From contig NZ_FNHS01000016.1 in NCBI RefSeq assembly GCF_900103445.1, positions 51,611 to 115,610 of the forward strand: 64,000 nucleotides of DNA, given 5' to 3'. Made by a program: the position numbers and the translations under genes. Below the pieces are notes generated by a model that was not told the origin of the DNA, did no database searches, and saw nothing but the letters and a program-made list of their open reading frames with translations. The stretch is from Methylobacterium phyllostachyos. GTDB taxonomy: Bacteria; Pseudomonadota; Alphaproteobacteria; Rhizobiales; Beijerinckiaceae. Shown in pieces: positions 9,853-18,070 of the stretch (positions within the stretch are counted from its first letter, which is position 1; each line of letters starts with the position of its first letter).

Positions 9853-10890
9853 ATGAGCACCCGACGCGACTTCCTGCACCTCTCGGCGGCCGCGACGGCG
9901 GCCGGTGTCCTGGCGGCGCCGGCCGCCGCGCAGGCCCCCGCCTCCAGCCCGGGCCGGCCGATCCCGCCCGCGGGCGGGAGCCAGACCATGCTGCGCCTTG
10001 CCACCTTCGTCCCGGAGGGCGGCAGCCCGCCGCGCCTCGGCGCGGTGCGCCCGGACGGCCGCATCATCGACCTGTCACGGATCGCGAATCCGGGTTTCGA
10101 TCCCGCGCGGATGGTCTCCCTGATCGAGGCCGGCCCGGCAGCGCTGGAGCGCGTCCGGCAGGCCGCCGCCTCCGGTGACGGGCCGTCCGTCGAGACCGTG
10201 CGGCTCCTTGCGCCGATCCCGGCGCCGACCCGGAACGTCTATGCGGTCGGCTGGAACTACCTGGAGCACTTCGCCGAGGGGCAGGCCGTGCGCGGCACCC
10301 ACGCCGAGTACCCGGCCCACCCGGTGTTCTTCACCAAGGGCGTCAACACCGTGAACGGGCCCTACGATCCGATCCCTTACGATCCCGCGGTCTCGACCGC
10401 GATCGACTGGGAGGTGGAACTCGCTGTGATCATCGGGAAAGGCGGACGCAACATCGCGGAATCCGAGGCGATGGACCACGTCTTCGGCTACAGCGTGATC
10501 AACGACACCACCGCCCGCGACCTGCAGATCAAGCTCCACGGCGGGCAGTGGTTCAAGGGCAAGAGCCTCGACGGTCACGGCCCGATCGGCCCCTGGATCG
10601 TCCCGGCGGCGGATCTCGACCCGGGCGACCTGCGGCTCCAGACCCGGGTCAACGGCGTGGTCAAGCAGGAGGCCTCGACGCAGCAGATGTACTTCAAGGT
10701 CGCGCGCATCATCGCCGAGCTGTCGCACGGGCTCACTCTGGTCCCGGGGGACATCATCGCCACCGGCACGCCGCCGGGCATCGGCAACGCGCGCAAGCCG
10801 CCGGAATTCCTCAAGCCCGGCGACGTGATGGAAACGGAGGTCGCCGGCATCGGCACCCTGCGCAACGTCATCCAGGCCGTGCCGAGCTAG
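9853..10890 (+). CDS. Tat-exported fumarylacetoacetate hydrolase family protein
   Basis: A 345-residue member of the FAH superfamily, metal-dependent enzymes acting on C-C bonds of 2-oxo/acylpyruvate-type substrates. A twin-arginine signal (STRRDFLHLSAAA) at the N-terminus predicts export of the folded protein, unusual for a family that is mostly cytoplasmic. The catalytic domain spans about residues 125-340, with VGWNYLEHFAEG, metal ligands in DWEVELAVIIGKG, and the conserved block LVPGDIIATGTPPGIG. The start is supported by GGAGGAC just upstream. The substrate cannot be told. An R2 repeat follows and the LysR gene converges on it. Confidence 0.85.
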   Translation: MSTRRDFLHLSAAATAAGVLAAPAAAQAPASSPGRPIPPAGGSQTMLRLATFVPEGGSPPRLGAVRPDGRIIDLSRIANPGFDPARMVSLIEAGPAALERVRQAAASGDGPSVETVRLLAPIPAPTRNVYAVGWNYLEHFAEGQAVRGTHAEYPAHPVFFTKGVNTVNGPYDPIPYDPAVSTAIDWEVELAVIIGKGGRNIAESEAMDHVFGYSVINDTTARDLQIKLHGGQWFKGKSLDGHGPIGPWIVPAADLDPGDLRLQTRVNGVVKQEASTQQMYFKVARIIAELSHGLTLVPGDIIATGTPPGIGNARKPPEFLKPGDVMETEVAGIGTLRNVIQAVPS

Positions 10891-10898
10891 GGCGTACC

Positions 10899-10994
10899 GG
10901 GTTTCGAAAGGGCGAGCCCTTTCGCGGGTCCCGGGCGGAGCCCGGGTCGCTCAGGGGCTCCGCCCCCGAACCCCGCCCGAGGGCTCGCCCTTGG
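10899..10994. repeat. R2 intergenic repeat, copy 2
   Basis: Stacked dyads: GTTTCGAAAGGGCGAGCCCT, then CCCGGGCGGAGCCCGGG, then GGGGCTCCGCCCC, then GAGGGCTCGCCCTTGG. It sits between two convergent genes and may also act as a terminator. Confidence 0.8.
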
Positions 10995-11013
10995 GCCACC
11001 CCGAATGCCCCGG

Positions 11014-11898
11014 TCAGGCCCGGAGCTGCGCCACGAAGGCCCGGATGAACGGCGGCAGGCCGTCGAGGTCGCGCAGGCACAGGGTGAGGTCGCGCCGCGC
11101 CCACGCATCGGCTAGCGGCACCACCGCCAGGGCGAGGCCCTGCGCGGCCCGGGCGGCCGCGCTCTCGGGCAGGATCGCCAAGCCGACCCGGGCCTCGACC
11201 AGCCGGCAGACAGCGTCGAACCCACGCAGCTGCACCCGCAGGCGCATCGGCCGCCCCTCCCGCGCCGCCTGGGCGACCAGGAACCGGCTGATGGCGCTGC
11301 GCCGGTCGAGGCCCACGAGGTCGTGGCCGAGCACCTCCGCGAAGGGGATCGCCCCGCGCCCCGCCAGGGGATGATCCCGGGCGGCGACCAGCACGAACCG
11401 GTCCTCCCGGAACGGGAAGGTCTGCAGCGAGCCGGTATCGACCGTGCCCGACAGGATGCCGAGATCGGCCGCCCCCTCGGCCACCAGCCCGACGATCTCC
11501 TCGGAGGTGCGCTCCTCGACCTCGACGCCGATCCCCGGATGGTCGGCCAGGAAGGCCGAGAGCGCCTCCGGCAGGAACTCGGTGAGCGCGTTGGTGTTGG
11601 CCAGCACCCGGATCTGACCGAAGGCGCCCCCGGAGAAAGCCGACATCTCCTCGCGCAGGCGCTCGACCGCAGCCAGCACCTCCCGGGCATGCACGAGGAG
11701 CGCCCGCCCGGCCGGAGTCGGGCTGACGCCCTGCCGCCCCCGGGTAAGGAGGGCGGCCCCGAGGGATTCCTCCATCAGGCGGATCCGCGTGGAGGCTGCC
11801 GCCAGGGCAAGGTTTGCCCGCCCCGCGCCGTGGGTGATCGAGCCGGCCTCGACCACGTGCCGAAACAGGCCGAGATCGGTGAGATCGAACCGCATCAT
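11014..11898 (-). CDS. LysR-family transcriptional regulator
   Basis: A 294-residue LTTR with an N-terminal winged HTH (residues 1-60, FRHVVEAGSITHGAGRANLA) and a substrate-binding domain (about 90-290). The N-terminus deviates from the common LTTR pattern: the recognition helix reads ALAAASTRIRLMEESLG where most have PAVSRQIRRLEEELG. The start at 11898 is preferred because AGGA precedes it and the next in-frame starts add only low-complexity residues. It is convergent with the FAH-family gene. The region upstream is AT-rich. The target is unknown. Confidence 0.85.
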   Translation of the reverse strand: MMRFDLTDLGLFRHVVEAGSITHGAGRANLALAAASTRIRLMEESLGAALLTRGRQGVSPTPAGRALLVHAREVLAAVERLREEMSAFSGGAFGQIRVLANTNALTEFLPEALSAFLADHPGIGVEVEERTSEEIVGLVAEGAADLGILSGTVDTGSLQTFPFREDRFVLVAARDHPLAGRGAIPFAEVLGHDLVGLDRRSAISRFLVAQAAREGRPMRLRVQLRGFDAVCRLVEARVGLAILPESAAARAAQGLALAVVPLADAWARRDLTLCLRDLDGLPPFIRAFVAQLRA

Positions 11899-12375
11899 CG
11901 TCCTGGCGTCTCCCCGCCGCTCCGCCGGATGCGCGGTCCCCCGGTGGCGGCCGACGGTAGCCTCGGTCCTGTCCCGTGTCAGCGTCCGCGGATGCCCCAT
12001 CGCCGGCGCCTCGACCGCGGGGCCATCGCTGCACACCGCCATCATGTTCCCGAGAGACTATGAAGTGTCTACTTATCGACACATCACATCTTCTGATTTG
12101 AAGTGCATTGCATTCAAAATCAGGATCCAGTCCCCAGATACTAAACCATGTCTATCGAATATCTCGGTATAAATGTCAGGGTCCGCGGATTTTTTATTCA
12201 CGCTCCCTTAACGGGATACAATTCAAATCTGTCCGACAATCTGCGGATCGGTCGCGCGTATGATAAATCTCTCACGTCCGCCTGTCGTACGACTGAGCAC
12301 GATACGCACACACCAGTCCAGACCTGGATCAGGGGCTCGGACGACGAATAGGCCAAATCCCTGTTGGCCAAGCCC
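11899..12375. other. Gene-free, partly AT-rich intergenic region
   Basis: A 477-bp divergent spacer between the LysR gene and the HD-GYP regulator. About 12046-12375 is clearly richer in A+T than the flanks. It contains an inverted repeat at 12093-12123 and the smaller one GTGTC/GACAC at 12065-12082. A 67-codon frame inside (12148-12351) has no gene-like composition. The region most likely holds promoters and operators for both flanking genes. Confidence 0.5.
12093..12123. promoter_or_regulatory. Inverted repeat in AT-rich spacer
   Basis: CTGATTTGAA (12093-12102) is matched by TTCAAAATCAG (12113-12123) with one unpaired base and a 10-bp spacer. The arms could be a regulator dyad or an RNA hairpin; LysR-type autoregulation is possible but unproven. 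Confidence 0.35.
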
Positions 12376-13842
12376 ATGATGGACGCACTCCTGATTGACG
12401 ATAGCGTGACGATGGGCCGGCGGCTGCGCCGGCTCCTCGAAGCCAAGCCAGAGGTGAGCGTGACCGCCTGCGCGGACCCCGGGGCGGCGCTGGTTGAGGC
12501 GCAGATCCGGGCCTTCGACCTCGTGCTGGTCGATTGCCACGGGCCCGCCGGGGACGGGATCGCCTTCATCCGGTGCATGCGGACCATCCCGCACTACGCC
12601 CAGGTGCCCATGGTGATCATCACCGACGACGGCTCCGACGCGGTACGTCTCGCCGCCCTGGAGGCGGGGGCGTCCGACATCATCCACAGCGCCGTGTCGA
12701 GCGTCGAGTTCACCCTGCGGCTGCGCAACGCGATCCGCCTCGCCAAGGCCGTGCGGCGGTTGGCCGAGCAGGCCTCCTGGCTCGACGGCGCGGTGGAGGC
12801 GGCCCTGCGCCACATGCGCGAGCGCGAGGAGGAAATCATCTTCCGCCTGGCCCTCGCCGTTGAGTATCGCGACAACGACACGGGGGACCACACCTGGCGG
12901 GTCGCGCGCTATAGCCAGATCGTGGCCGAGGCGTTGGGGCTCGCTCCGGATTTCTGCCGCAGCCTCTATCTGGCGGCGCCGCTTCACGATGTCGGCAAGG
13001 TCGGAATCCCGGACGGTATCCTGCTGAAGCCGGGGCGCCTCGATCCGGACGAGTTCGCCGTGATCAAGGGGCATACCACCATCGGCAAGCAGATCCTCGG
13101 CGGGAGTGCGTCCGACCTGATCCGCCTCGCCGCCGAGATCGCCGAGGCCCATCACGAGCGGTGGGACGGCAACGGCTATCCGAACGGGCTCGCCGGGACC
13201 GCGATTCCCCTCGCCGCCCGGATCGTCGCGGTGGCGGACGTGTTCGACGCCCTGACCACGCAGCGCCCCTACAAGGCGGCGCTGTCGTTCGAGGCGGCCC
13301 TGGAGAGCCTGAACGCCGAGAGCGGCCGCCATTTCGACCCGGATTGCGTCGCCGCCTTCTGTGCCCGCTGGGCCGACATCCGTGTCGCCGGCGGGCAGGA
13401 GCGGACCGCGATCCAACCGGTCATCGAGCCCTGGGCGCGGGTTCCCACCCTGCTCCGTGAGATCGACGCAAAGCCCCCCGGTCCGTCCGGCTGGCTCGTC
13501 GGCAACCCGCACACCCTCATCGCCCAGGATGTGGCCCAAGACGTATTCAAAGACGGGGTCCAGGATGCGGGGACGATGAACCCGCCGCCGGTTCCGCCGT
13601 TGATCCGGGACATTCACGGATCACGGGTGGAGACTCGGCATGAACGCGCGATGGATGACCCTGCTGGAGATTGCCCAGGCCCGCCACATCTCCCTGGACG
13701 CGGCGCAGCGCCTGATGGACGCGACGGACTGCCCCAAGGTGTTCCGCACGGACGGAACGGTCTACTTCATCTGACACCGAGCCGGCTGGACGAAGGCCAT
13801 CCCGGACGGCTGCAGGGTACCGTCCCAATTCCTCTGTCCTGA
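12376..13842 (+). CDS. Response regulator with HD-GYP domain (c-di-GMP phosphodiesterase type)
   Basis: An N-terminal receiver domain (residues 1-120, phospho-acceptor Asp about 53 in VLVDC) is joined to an HD-GYP domain (about 150-330) with HDVGKVGIPDG (HD at about 204-205), HHERWDGNGYPNGL and ADVFDALTTQRPY. Such proteins hydrolyse cyclic di-GMP in the cytoplasm. The receiver's usual Lys-Pro pair is replaced (DIIHSAVSS), so phosphorylation-driven switching may be altered. After about residue 400 the sequence turns into Pro/Gly/Arg/His-rich text that looks like an unselected reading frame, and it overlaps a small ORF in another frame; the true stop may have been lost. Start at ATG 12376 or 12379. 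Confidence 0.85.
   Translation: MMDALLIDDSVTMGRRLRRLLEAKPEVSVTACADPGAALVEAQIRAFDLVLVDCHGPAGDGIAFIRCMRTIPHYAQVPMVIITDDGSDAVRLAALEAGASDIIHSAVSSVEFTLRLRNAIRLAKAVRRLAEQASWLDGAVEAALRHMREREEEIIFRLALAVEYRDNDTGDHTWRVARYSQIVAEALGLAPDFCRSLYLAAPLHDVGKVGIPDGILLKPGRLDPDEFAVIKGHTTIGKQILGGSASDLIRLAAEIAEAHHERWDGNGYPNGLAGTAIPLAARIVAVADVFDALTTQRPYKAALSFEAALESLNAESGRHFDPDCVAAFCARWADIRVAGGQERTAIQPVIEPWARVPTLLREIDAKPPGPSGWLVGNPHTLIAQDVAQDVFKDGVQDAGTMNPPPVPPLIRDIHGSRVETRHERAMDDPAGDCPGPPHLPGRGAAPDGRDGLPQGVPHGRNGLLHLTPSRLDEGHPGRLQGTVPIPLS
13640..13774 (+). CDS. Small HTH-like protein (44 aa)
   Basis: A 44-residue frame, MNARWMTLLEIAQARHISLD and onward to the end VFRTDGTVYFI. It reads like an excisionase/MerR-type helix-turn-helix: helix, turn at HISLDAAQRLM, then a short wing. 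GGTGGAG lies 8 nt upstream of the ATG. It overlaps the 3' part of the HD-GYP gene in another frame, and codon choice in this stretch fits this frame better than the HD-GYP frame. Function unknown. Confidence 0.5.
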   Translation: MNARWMTLLEIAQARHISLDAAQRLMDATDCPKVFRTDGTVYFI

Positions 13843-13925
13843 GAAGGTGCCGGTATCCCCATGATTGCCTGACGATCGTGGGGGACCGGATTTCCCCGTG
13901 CCGCGGCGTGCCCTAACCTGCGCGG

Positions 13926-14951
13926 ATGCGTGTCTTCCACAGCCCCGCCGCGCCCCGGCACGATCCCGAGCAGTACTGGCGGCGCGGCACGCCGATCCCC
14001 CATCCCGAGCAGGCCGCCCGCTACGCGATCCTGCGCGATGCGGCCGTGACGGGCGGCCATGCCCTCGCGGAGCCTGGCGATCACGGCCTGGACCCGATCC
14101 GGGCGGTGCACGACCGGGCCTACCTGGCGTTCCTGGCCGAGGCCTGGGCGCGCCGGGAGGAGATGCCGGGCATCGGCGACGAGATCCTCAGCGGTGTCTT
14201 CGCCCGGCCGCACATGCACCGGAGGCCTGCGGGCCTCCTCGGGCTCGCCGGCCTCTACATGGCCGACACCTCGACGCCGATCCGCGCCGGGACCTGGCCT
14301 GCCATCTACGGCGCGGCGCAATGCGCCGTCGCGGCCGCCGACGCGGCGCTGGCTGAGGGCCACGCCTACGCCCTGTGCCGGCCGCCCGGCCACCACGCCT
14401 ACGCGGATTCCGCCGGCGGCTTCTGCTTCCTCAACAACAGCGCGATCGCGGCCGCCCGGATGCGGGCCGCCACCGGCGGCCCGGTGGCGATCCTCGACAT
14501 CGACGTCCACCATGGCAACGGCACGCAGGGAATCTTCTACGGGCGCGCGGACGTCCTGACCGTCTCGGTCCATGCCGATCCGTCGGACTACTTTCCGTTC
14601 TACGCAGGCTATGCCGACGAGACCGGCACGGGGGAGGGGCTCGGCTTCAACCGCAACCTGCCGCTGCCGCCGGGCTCGGGCGACGCCCCCTGGCTCGAAG
14701 CCGTGGAGGCGGGGCTGGCGGCGATCGCCGCGCATCGGCCGCGGGGGCTGGTGGTGGCGTTGGGCCTCGACGCCTCGGCGGACGATCCGATCGGTGCCCT
14801 CAAGGTCACTGCGGCGGGCTTCGCCGGCGCGGCGGAGCGGATCGCCCGGGCCGGGCTGCCCACCGCCCTCGTCCAGGAGGGCGGCTACCTCTGCGCCGCC
14901 CTGCCGGAGAACCTGACGGCGTTCCTGGCCGCCTTCGACGCGGCGCGGTAG
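13926..14951 (+). CDS. Histone deacetylase/acetylpolyamine amidohydrolase family protein
   Basis: A 341-residue zinc hydrolase of the arginase/deacetylase fold, expected to deacetylate polyamines or acetylated proteins in the cytoplasm. The active-site His pair is in CRPPGHHAYAD. Zinc ligands are in LDIDVHHGNGTQ (Asp, His) and LGLDASADDP (Asp). The length and the SAGGFCFLNN block fit the bacterial acetylpolyamine amidohydrolase branch. It appears monocistronic, converging on trcR with a 13-bp gap. Confidence 0.88.
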   Translation: MRVFHSPAAPRHDPEQYWRRGTPIPHPEQAARYAILRDAAVTGGHALAEPGDHGLDPIRAVHDRAYLAFLAEAWARREEMPGIGDEILSGVFARPHMHRRPAGLLGLAGLYMADTSTPIRAGTWPAIYGAAQCAVAAADAALAEGHAYALCRPPGHHAYADSAGGFCFLNNSAIAAARMRAATGGPVAILDIDVHHGNGTQGIFYGRADVLTVSVHADPSDYFPFYAGYADETGTGEGLGFNRNLPLPPGSGDAPWLEAVEAGLAAIAAHRPRGLVVALGLDASADDPIGALKVTAAGFAGAAERIARAGLPTALVQEGGYLCAALPENLTAFLAAFDAAR

Positions 14952-14964
14952 GCCGGGCGCCGGA

Positions 14965-15675
14965 TCAGTCCTCGTCGTCCTCGTCCTGGTGCCGGCCCTT
15001 GAGCTTGGCGAAGACGGAATCGGCGTCGAGCCGCTCCTCGCGGCCGCCATGCTCCTCCTCGTGCCCGCCCTCGTCCGCATCGCGGGCCGTGGAGATCTCG
15101 GCCGGGAGCAGCGAGGCACCGGATTCGGCCGCGATCGCGGCCGGACGGTCGGCCGCCGCGCGCTGGACTTCGAAGTCGAGGTTGATCTGGGTGGTCAGCC
15201 CCAGGGTCACCGGGTCCATCGGCTGGAGCGAGCCCGAATTCCAGTGGGTGCGCTCGCGGATCTGCTGGATCGTCGACTTGGTGGTGCCGACGAGCCGGAT
15301 GATCTGCGAATCCTTCAGCTCCGGGTGGTTGCGCAGCAGCCACAGGATGGCGTTCGGCCGATCCTGGCGGCGGGAGAGGGGGGTGTAGCGCGGGCCCTTG
15401 GTGGTGCGCTTCACCTCCGGCAGCTTCACCTTGGAGACGGCGGGCTTCAGCTTGTAGTGCGGCGCCTTCTGGGCCTTCTCGATCTCGTCGCGGGTGAGCT
15501 GGCCGGTGGAGACCGGATCGAGCCCCTTGATGCCGGCCGCGACCTCACCGTCGGCGATGCCCTTCACCTCCAGCGGGTGCAGCTTGCAGAAATCGGCGAT
15601 CTGCTCGAAGGCGAGCGAGGTGTTCTCGACCAGCCAGACGGCGGTCGCCTTGGGCATCAGCGGACCCTGGGACAT
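14965..15675 (-). CDS. trcR: Cell cycle transcriptional regulator TrcR (DUF1013)
   Basis: A 236-residue DUF1013 protein, known in alphaproteobacteria as the cell-cycle regulator TrcR. The start MSQGPLMPKATAVWLVENTS is the family's characteristic opening. FEQIADFCKLHPLEVKGIAD follows, and then a second HTH-like block (PNAILWLLRNHPELKDSQII; VGTTKSTIQQIRERTHWN). The C-terminal 50 residues are variable and end in an acidic tail (DEDDED). The start at 15675 is fixed by this conserved N-terminus; the frame is open further upstream but not conserved in look. Confidence 0.9.
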   Translation of the reverse strand: MSQGPLMPKATAVWLVENTSLAFEQIADFCKLHPLEVKGIADGEVAAGIKGLDPVSTGQLTRDEIEKAQKAPHYKLKPAVSKVKLPEVKRTTKGPRYTPLSRRQDRPNAILWLLRNHPELKDSQIIRLVGTTKSTIQQIRERTHWNSGSLQPMDPVTLGLTTQINLDFEVQRAAADRPAAIAAESGASLLPAEISTARDADEGGHEEEHGGREERLDADSVFAKLKGRHQDEDDED

Positions 15676-15961
15676 GCTTTTCGTGCTCCGGCCTAGCGGG
15701 ACGGGGGCCGGGCATCGGGCCGCGGGCTCCGGATGGACGATCCGGATGTCCCGTCTCACGCTGTTGAATGGGGGATGTCCGTATATAGGCCGGGGCCGGG
15801 AGGGGCGCAATCGCGGGTTCGCGGCGTCGGACGCGGATTCTTCAAGTCTCGGGGATGCGGCTAAGCTTCACGCCGTGAGCCTGACCGACTCACCCGCGAA
15901 GGCCGCACGCGGCCGGGAGTGTGGAGAGATGGTCTTCTCTCTGGCAGTCTCAAGAAACGGA

Positions 15962-15997
15962 AATGGCGAGTGGAGAATACACCTCCGACTCGCCATT
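15962..15997 (-). terminator. Hairpin downstream of the TetR gene
   Basis: AATGGCGAGT (15962-15971) pairs perfectly with ACTCGCCATT (15988-15997), with an inner GGAG/CTCC extension. On the minus strand it is followed by a T-rich TTCCGTTTCTTG. It lies between tetR and trcR, both on the minus strand, and would stop read-through from tetR. Confidence 0.6.
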
Positions 15998-16042
15998 CAC
16001 CCAGTGTTCTTGAGTTGGCTAAACCCTAACGGGTAATTGCCA

Positions 16043-16070
16043 GGGATCGGCGGTTGCCGCCGCCGATCCC
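16043..16070 (-). terminator. 11-bp perfect hairpin downstream of the TetR gene
   Basis: GGGATCGGCGG (16043-16053) and CCGCCGATCCC (16060-16070) with loop TTGCCG, 55 bp after the tetR stop. With the hairpin at 15962-15997 it forms a double terminator. The rest of the 449-bp spacer up to trcR shows no gene. Confidence 0.55.
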
Positions 16071-16124
16071 ACTCTCGAATATAGCGTGACCCGGGCGCCG
16101 CAACAACAATCCCGACCGCCCTCC

Positions 16125-16799
16125 TCAGCGCGGGCGCACGCCATCCAGGAACAGCCGCACCGCCGCCTGCCGCCGCCGCTCCTGCGCCTCCGCGTCGGTG
16201 GCGATGCCGTAGAGGCTCGCCTGGGACGACCGGCCGAGGACGAGGCTGAGGAACAGGTCGGCCGCGATCTCGGGATCGGCCACCGTGATCCGCCCGCGCC
16301 GGGCCAGCGCATCGAGCAGTTGCGCCACGGCGCGCACGCCCCGCAGCCAGCCTTCCTCGTGGGCGAGGCGGGCCAGCTCCGGGAATTGCAGCGCCTGGGC
16401 CACGAGGTTGCGCTTGAGCATCGCCGCCCCCGGCGACTGGCCGTGGGCCAGCAGGGTGCGGCTCAGGTCGTGCAGGGTCGCCTCGACATCGTCGCTGCCG
16501 GCCTGCGCGGCCTGCGCCTCGGCAGCGGCCGAAAGCGGGGCCAGCCACGCGGCGATCCGCTCGCGCAGAACCGCCTCGAACAGCGCCCGCTTGTCGCGGT
16601 AGCGGGCATAGACCGTCGGCTTGCTCATCCCGGCGGCCTCGGCCACCGCGTCGATGGAGGTGGCGTCGAAGCCGCGCTCCATAAACAGGCTCGTCGCGAC
16701 GGCGATCAGGTGCGCCTCGCGCCGGGCCGCCTCGGCGCGGGTCGGCCGGCCGCCGCGCCGCGGCCCGGCCTCCGCCGGATCGATCTCCGTGACCGCCAC
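16125..16799 (-). CDS. TetR-family repressor, divergent from EmrAB-type pump
   Basis: A 224-residue regulator with an N-terminal TetR HTH (about 25-70, SIDAVAEAAGMSKPTVYARY) and a C-terminal domain for ligand binding and dimerisation (TetR_C-like). GTG 16799 is chosen because of an excellent ribosome site (AAGGAGGATC) and because extending further would translate the operator region. The gene is divergent from the efflux genes; a near-palindrome lies between them, so it probably represses both itself and the pump and responds to a pump substrate (inference from layout). Confidence 0.9.
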   Translation of the reverse strand: MAVTEIDPAEAGPRRGGRPTRAEAARREAHLIAVATSLFMERGFDATSIDAVAEAAGMSKPTVYARYRDKRALFEAVLRERIAAWLAPLSAAAEAQAAQAGSDDVEATLHDLSRTLLAHGQSPGAAMLKRNLVAQALQFPELARLAHEEGWLRGVRAVAQLLDALARRGRITVADPEIAADLFLSLVLGRSSQASLYGIATDAEAQERRRQAAVRLFLDGVRPR

Positions 16800-16835
16800 G
16801 CGCGATCCTCCTTGCCCAAAACCGCCGATCGGATT

Positions 16836-16862
16836 ATCAAAACGATACCGTACCGTTTTGAT
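16836..16862. promoter_or_regulatory. Candidate TetR operator (27-bp near-palindrome)
   Basis: Left half ATCAAAACGATAC and right half GTACCGTTTTGAT flank a central C. The halves are reverse complements except for one base. It is placed between divergent tetR (start 16799) and emrA (start 16877), where both promoters must lie. Confidence 0.75.
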
Positions 16863-16876
16863 TCTGGCCAGACCCG

Positions 16877-18070
16877 ATGGACGCACGTCGCAGCGACAGC
16901 TTCAAGAGCGCCGAGCCGATCGCGGGTGCTTCGGCCCCCTCTGCCGCACCGCCGGTCCCGGTGGCGAAGCCGCGCCGCGGCCGGGCCCGGGTCGTCCTGC
17001 CGCTCGTCGGGCTTCTCGCGCTCGGCGGGGCCGGGACCTATGGCTGGCACTGGTGGACCATCGGTCGCTTCCTCGAGGTGACCGACGACGCCTATCTCCA
17101 GTCCGACAAGGTCACGGTGGCGCCGCGCATCGCCGGCATCGTCGCGGAGGTGATGGTTGGCGACAACCAGCCGGTGAAGGCGGGCGACGTGATCGCCCGC
17201 CTCGACGACCGGTCCTACCGCGTCCAGCTCAAGCAGGCCGAGGCCGAGGTCGACAAGGACAAGGCGCAGATCCTGGGCGTCGCCGCCGCGATCATCCAGC
17301 AGCAGGCGCAGGTCGCCTCCGCGCGGGCCGACCTCGCCAATGCCGAGGCCGCGTTGACCTTCGCGCAGCAGGAATACACCCGCTACCAGAACCTGCTTCA
17401 GACCGGCTCGGGCACAGTCCAGCGCCAGCAGCAGGCGGATGCCGACCTGCGCCAGCGCCACGCCGCCCGCGACAAGTCCGCAGCCTCGCTCGACGCCGCG
17501 CAGAAGCAGATCGACAGCCTGAAGGCGCTCGAGGCCAGCACCCGGGCGAGCCTCGCGGGTGCGGAGGCCAAGCTTGAGGGCGTGAAGCTCGATCTCAGCT
17601 ACACCACCATCCAGGCGCCGATCGACGGCGTGGCGGGCGACCGGGCACTGCGGGTCGGCCAGGTGGTCTCCCCCGGCACCGGGCTCCTGACCCTCGTGCC
17701 GATGGGCCGCGATATCTACCTAGTGGCGAACTTCAAGGAGACCCAGACCGGCCACATGGTCGAGGGCCAGCACGTGACCTTCACGGTGGACGCCTTCGGT
17801 GACCACGCATTCCAGGGCCGGATCGAGAGTTTCTCGCCGGGCACCGGCTCGCAATTCGCCCTGCTGCCGCCGGAGAATGCCACCGGTAACTTCACCAAGG
17901 TGGTGCAGCGCGTGCCCGTGCGCGTTGCCCTGGACGCGTCCGATCCGCTGGTCGCGCGCCTGCGCCCCGGCCTGTCGGTCGAGGCGACCGTCCACACCCA
18001 GGATCCGGTGGAGCTGGTGCGCTCCGCCCGGCCGAAGCCCGCCCTCGTCAGCGAGGCACTGCCCCGATGA
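16877..18070 (+). CDS. EmrA/HlyD-type membrane fusion protein
   Basis: Periplasmic adaptor of a multidrug efflux pump, 397 residues. A short cytoplasmic tail and one TM segment (about 37-57) are followed by a lipoyl/barrel-sandwich hybrid (VTDDAYLQSDKVTVAPRIAG), a long alpha-helical hairpin rich in Gln/Ala (about 125-235), and the second lipoyl half (LSYTTIQAPIDGVAGDRALR). It links the MFS pump to an outer-membrane channel encoded elsewhere. Its stop overlaps the next start by ATGA. Confidence 0.92.
   Translation: MDARRSDSFKSAEPIAGASAPSAAPPVPVAKPRRGRARVVLPLVGLLALGGAGTYGWHWWTIGRFLEVTDDAYLQSDKVTVAPRIAGIVAEVMVGDNQPVKAGDVIARLDDRSYRVQLKQAEAEVDKDKAQILGVAAAIIQQQAQVASARADLANAEAALTFAQQEYTRYQNLLQTGSGTVQRQQQADADLRQRHAARDKSAASLDAAQKQIDSLKALEASTRASLAGAEAKLEGVKLDLSYTTIQAPIDGVAGDRALRVGQVVSPGTGLLTLVPMGRDIYLVANFKETQTGHMVEGQHVTFTVDAFGDHAFQGRIESFSPGTGSQFALLPPENATGNFTKVVQRVPVRVALDASDPLVARLRPGLSVEATVHTQDPVELVRSARPKPALVSEALPR

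Noticed and set aside
12148..12351. 67-codon frame in the AT-rich spacer
   Set aside because: No ribosome site, no family, composition like the non-coding flanks.
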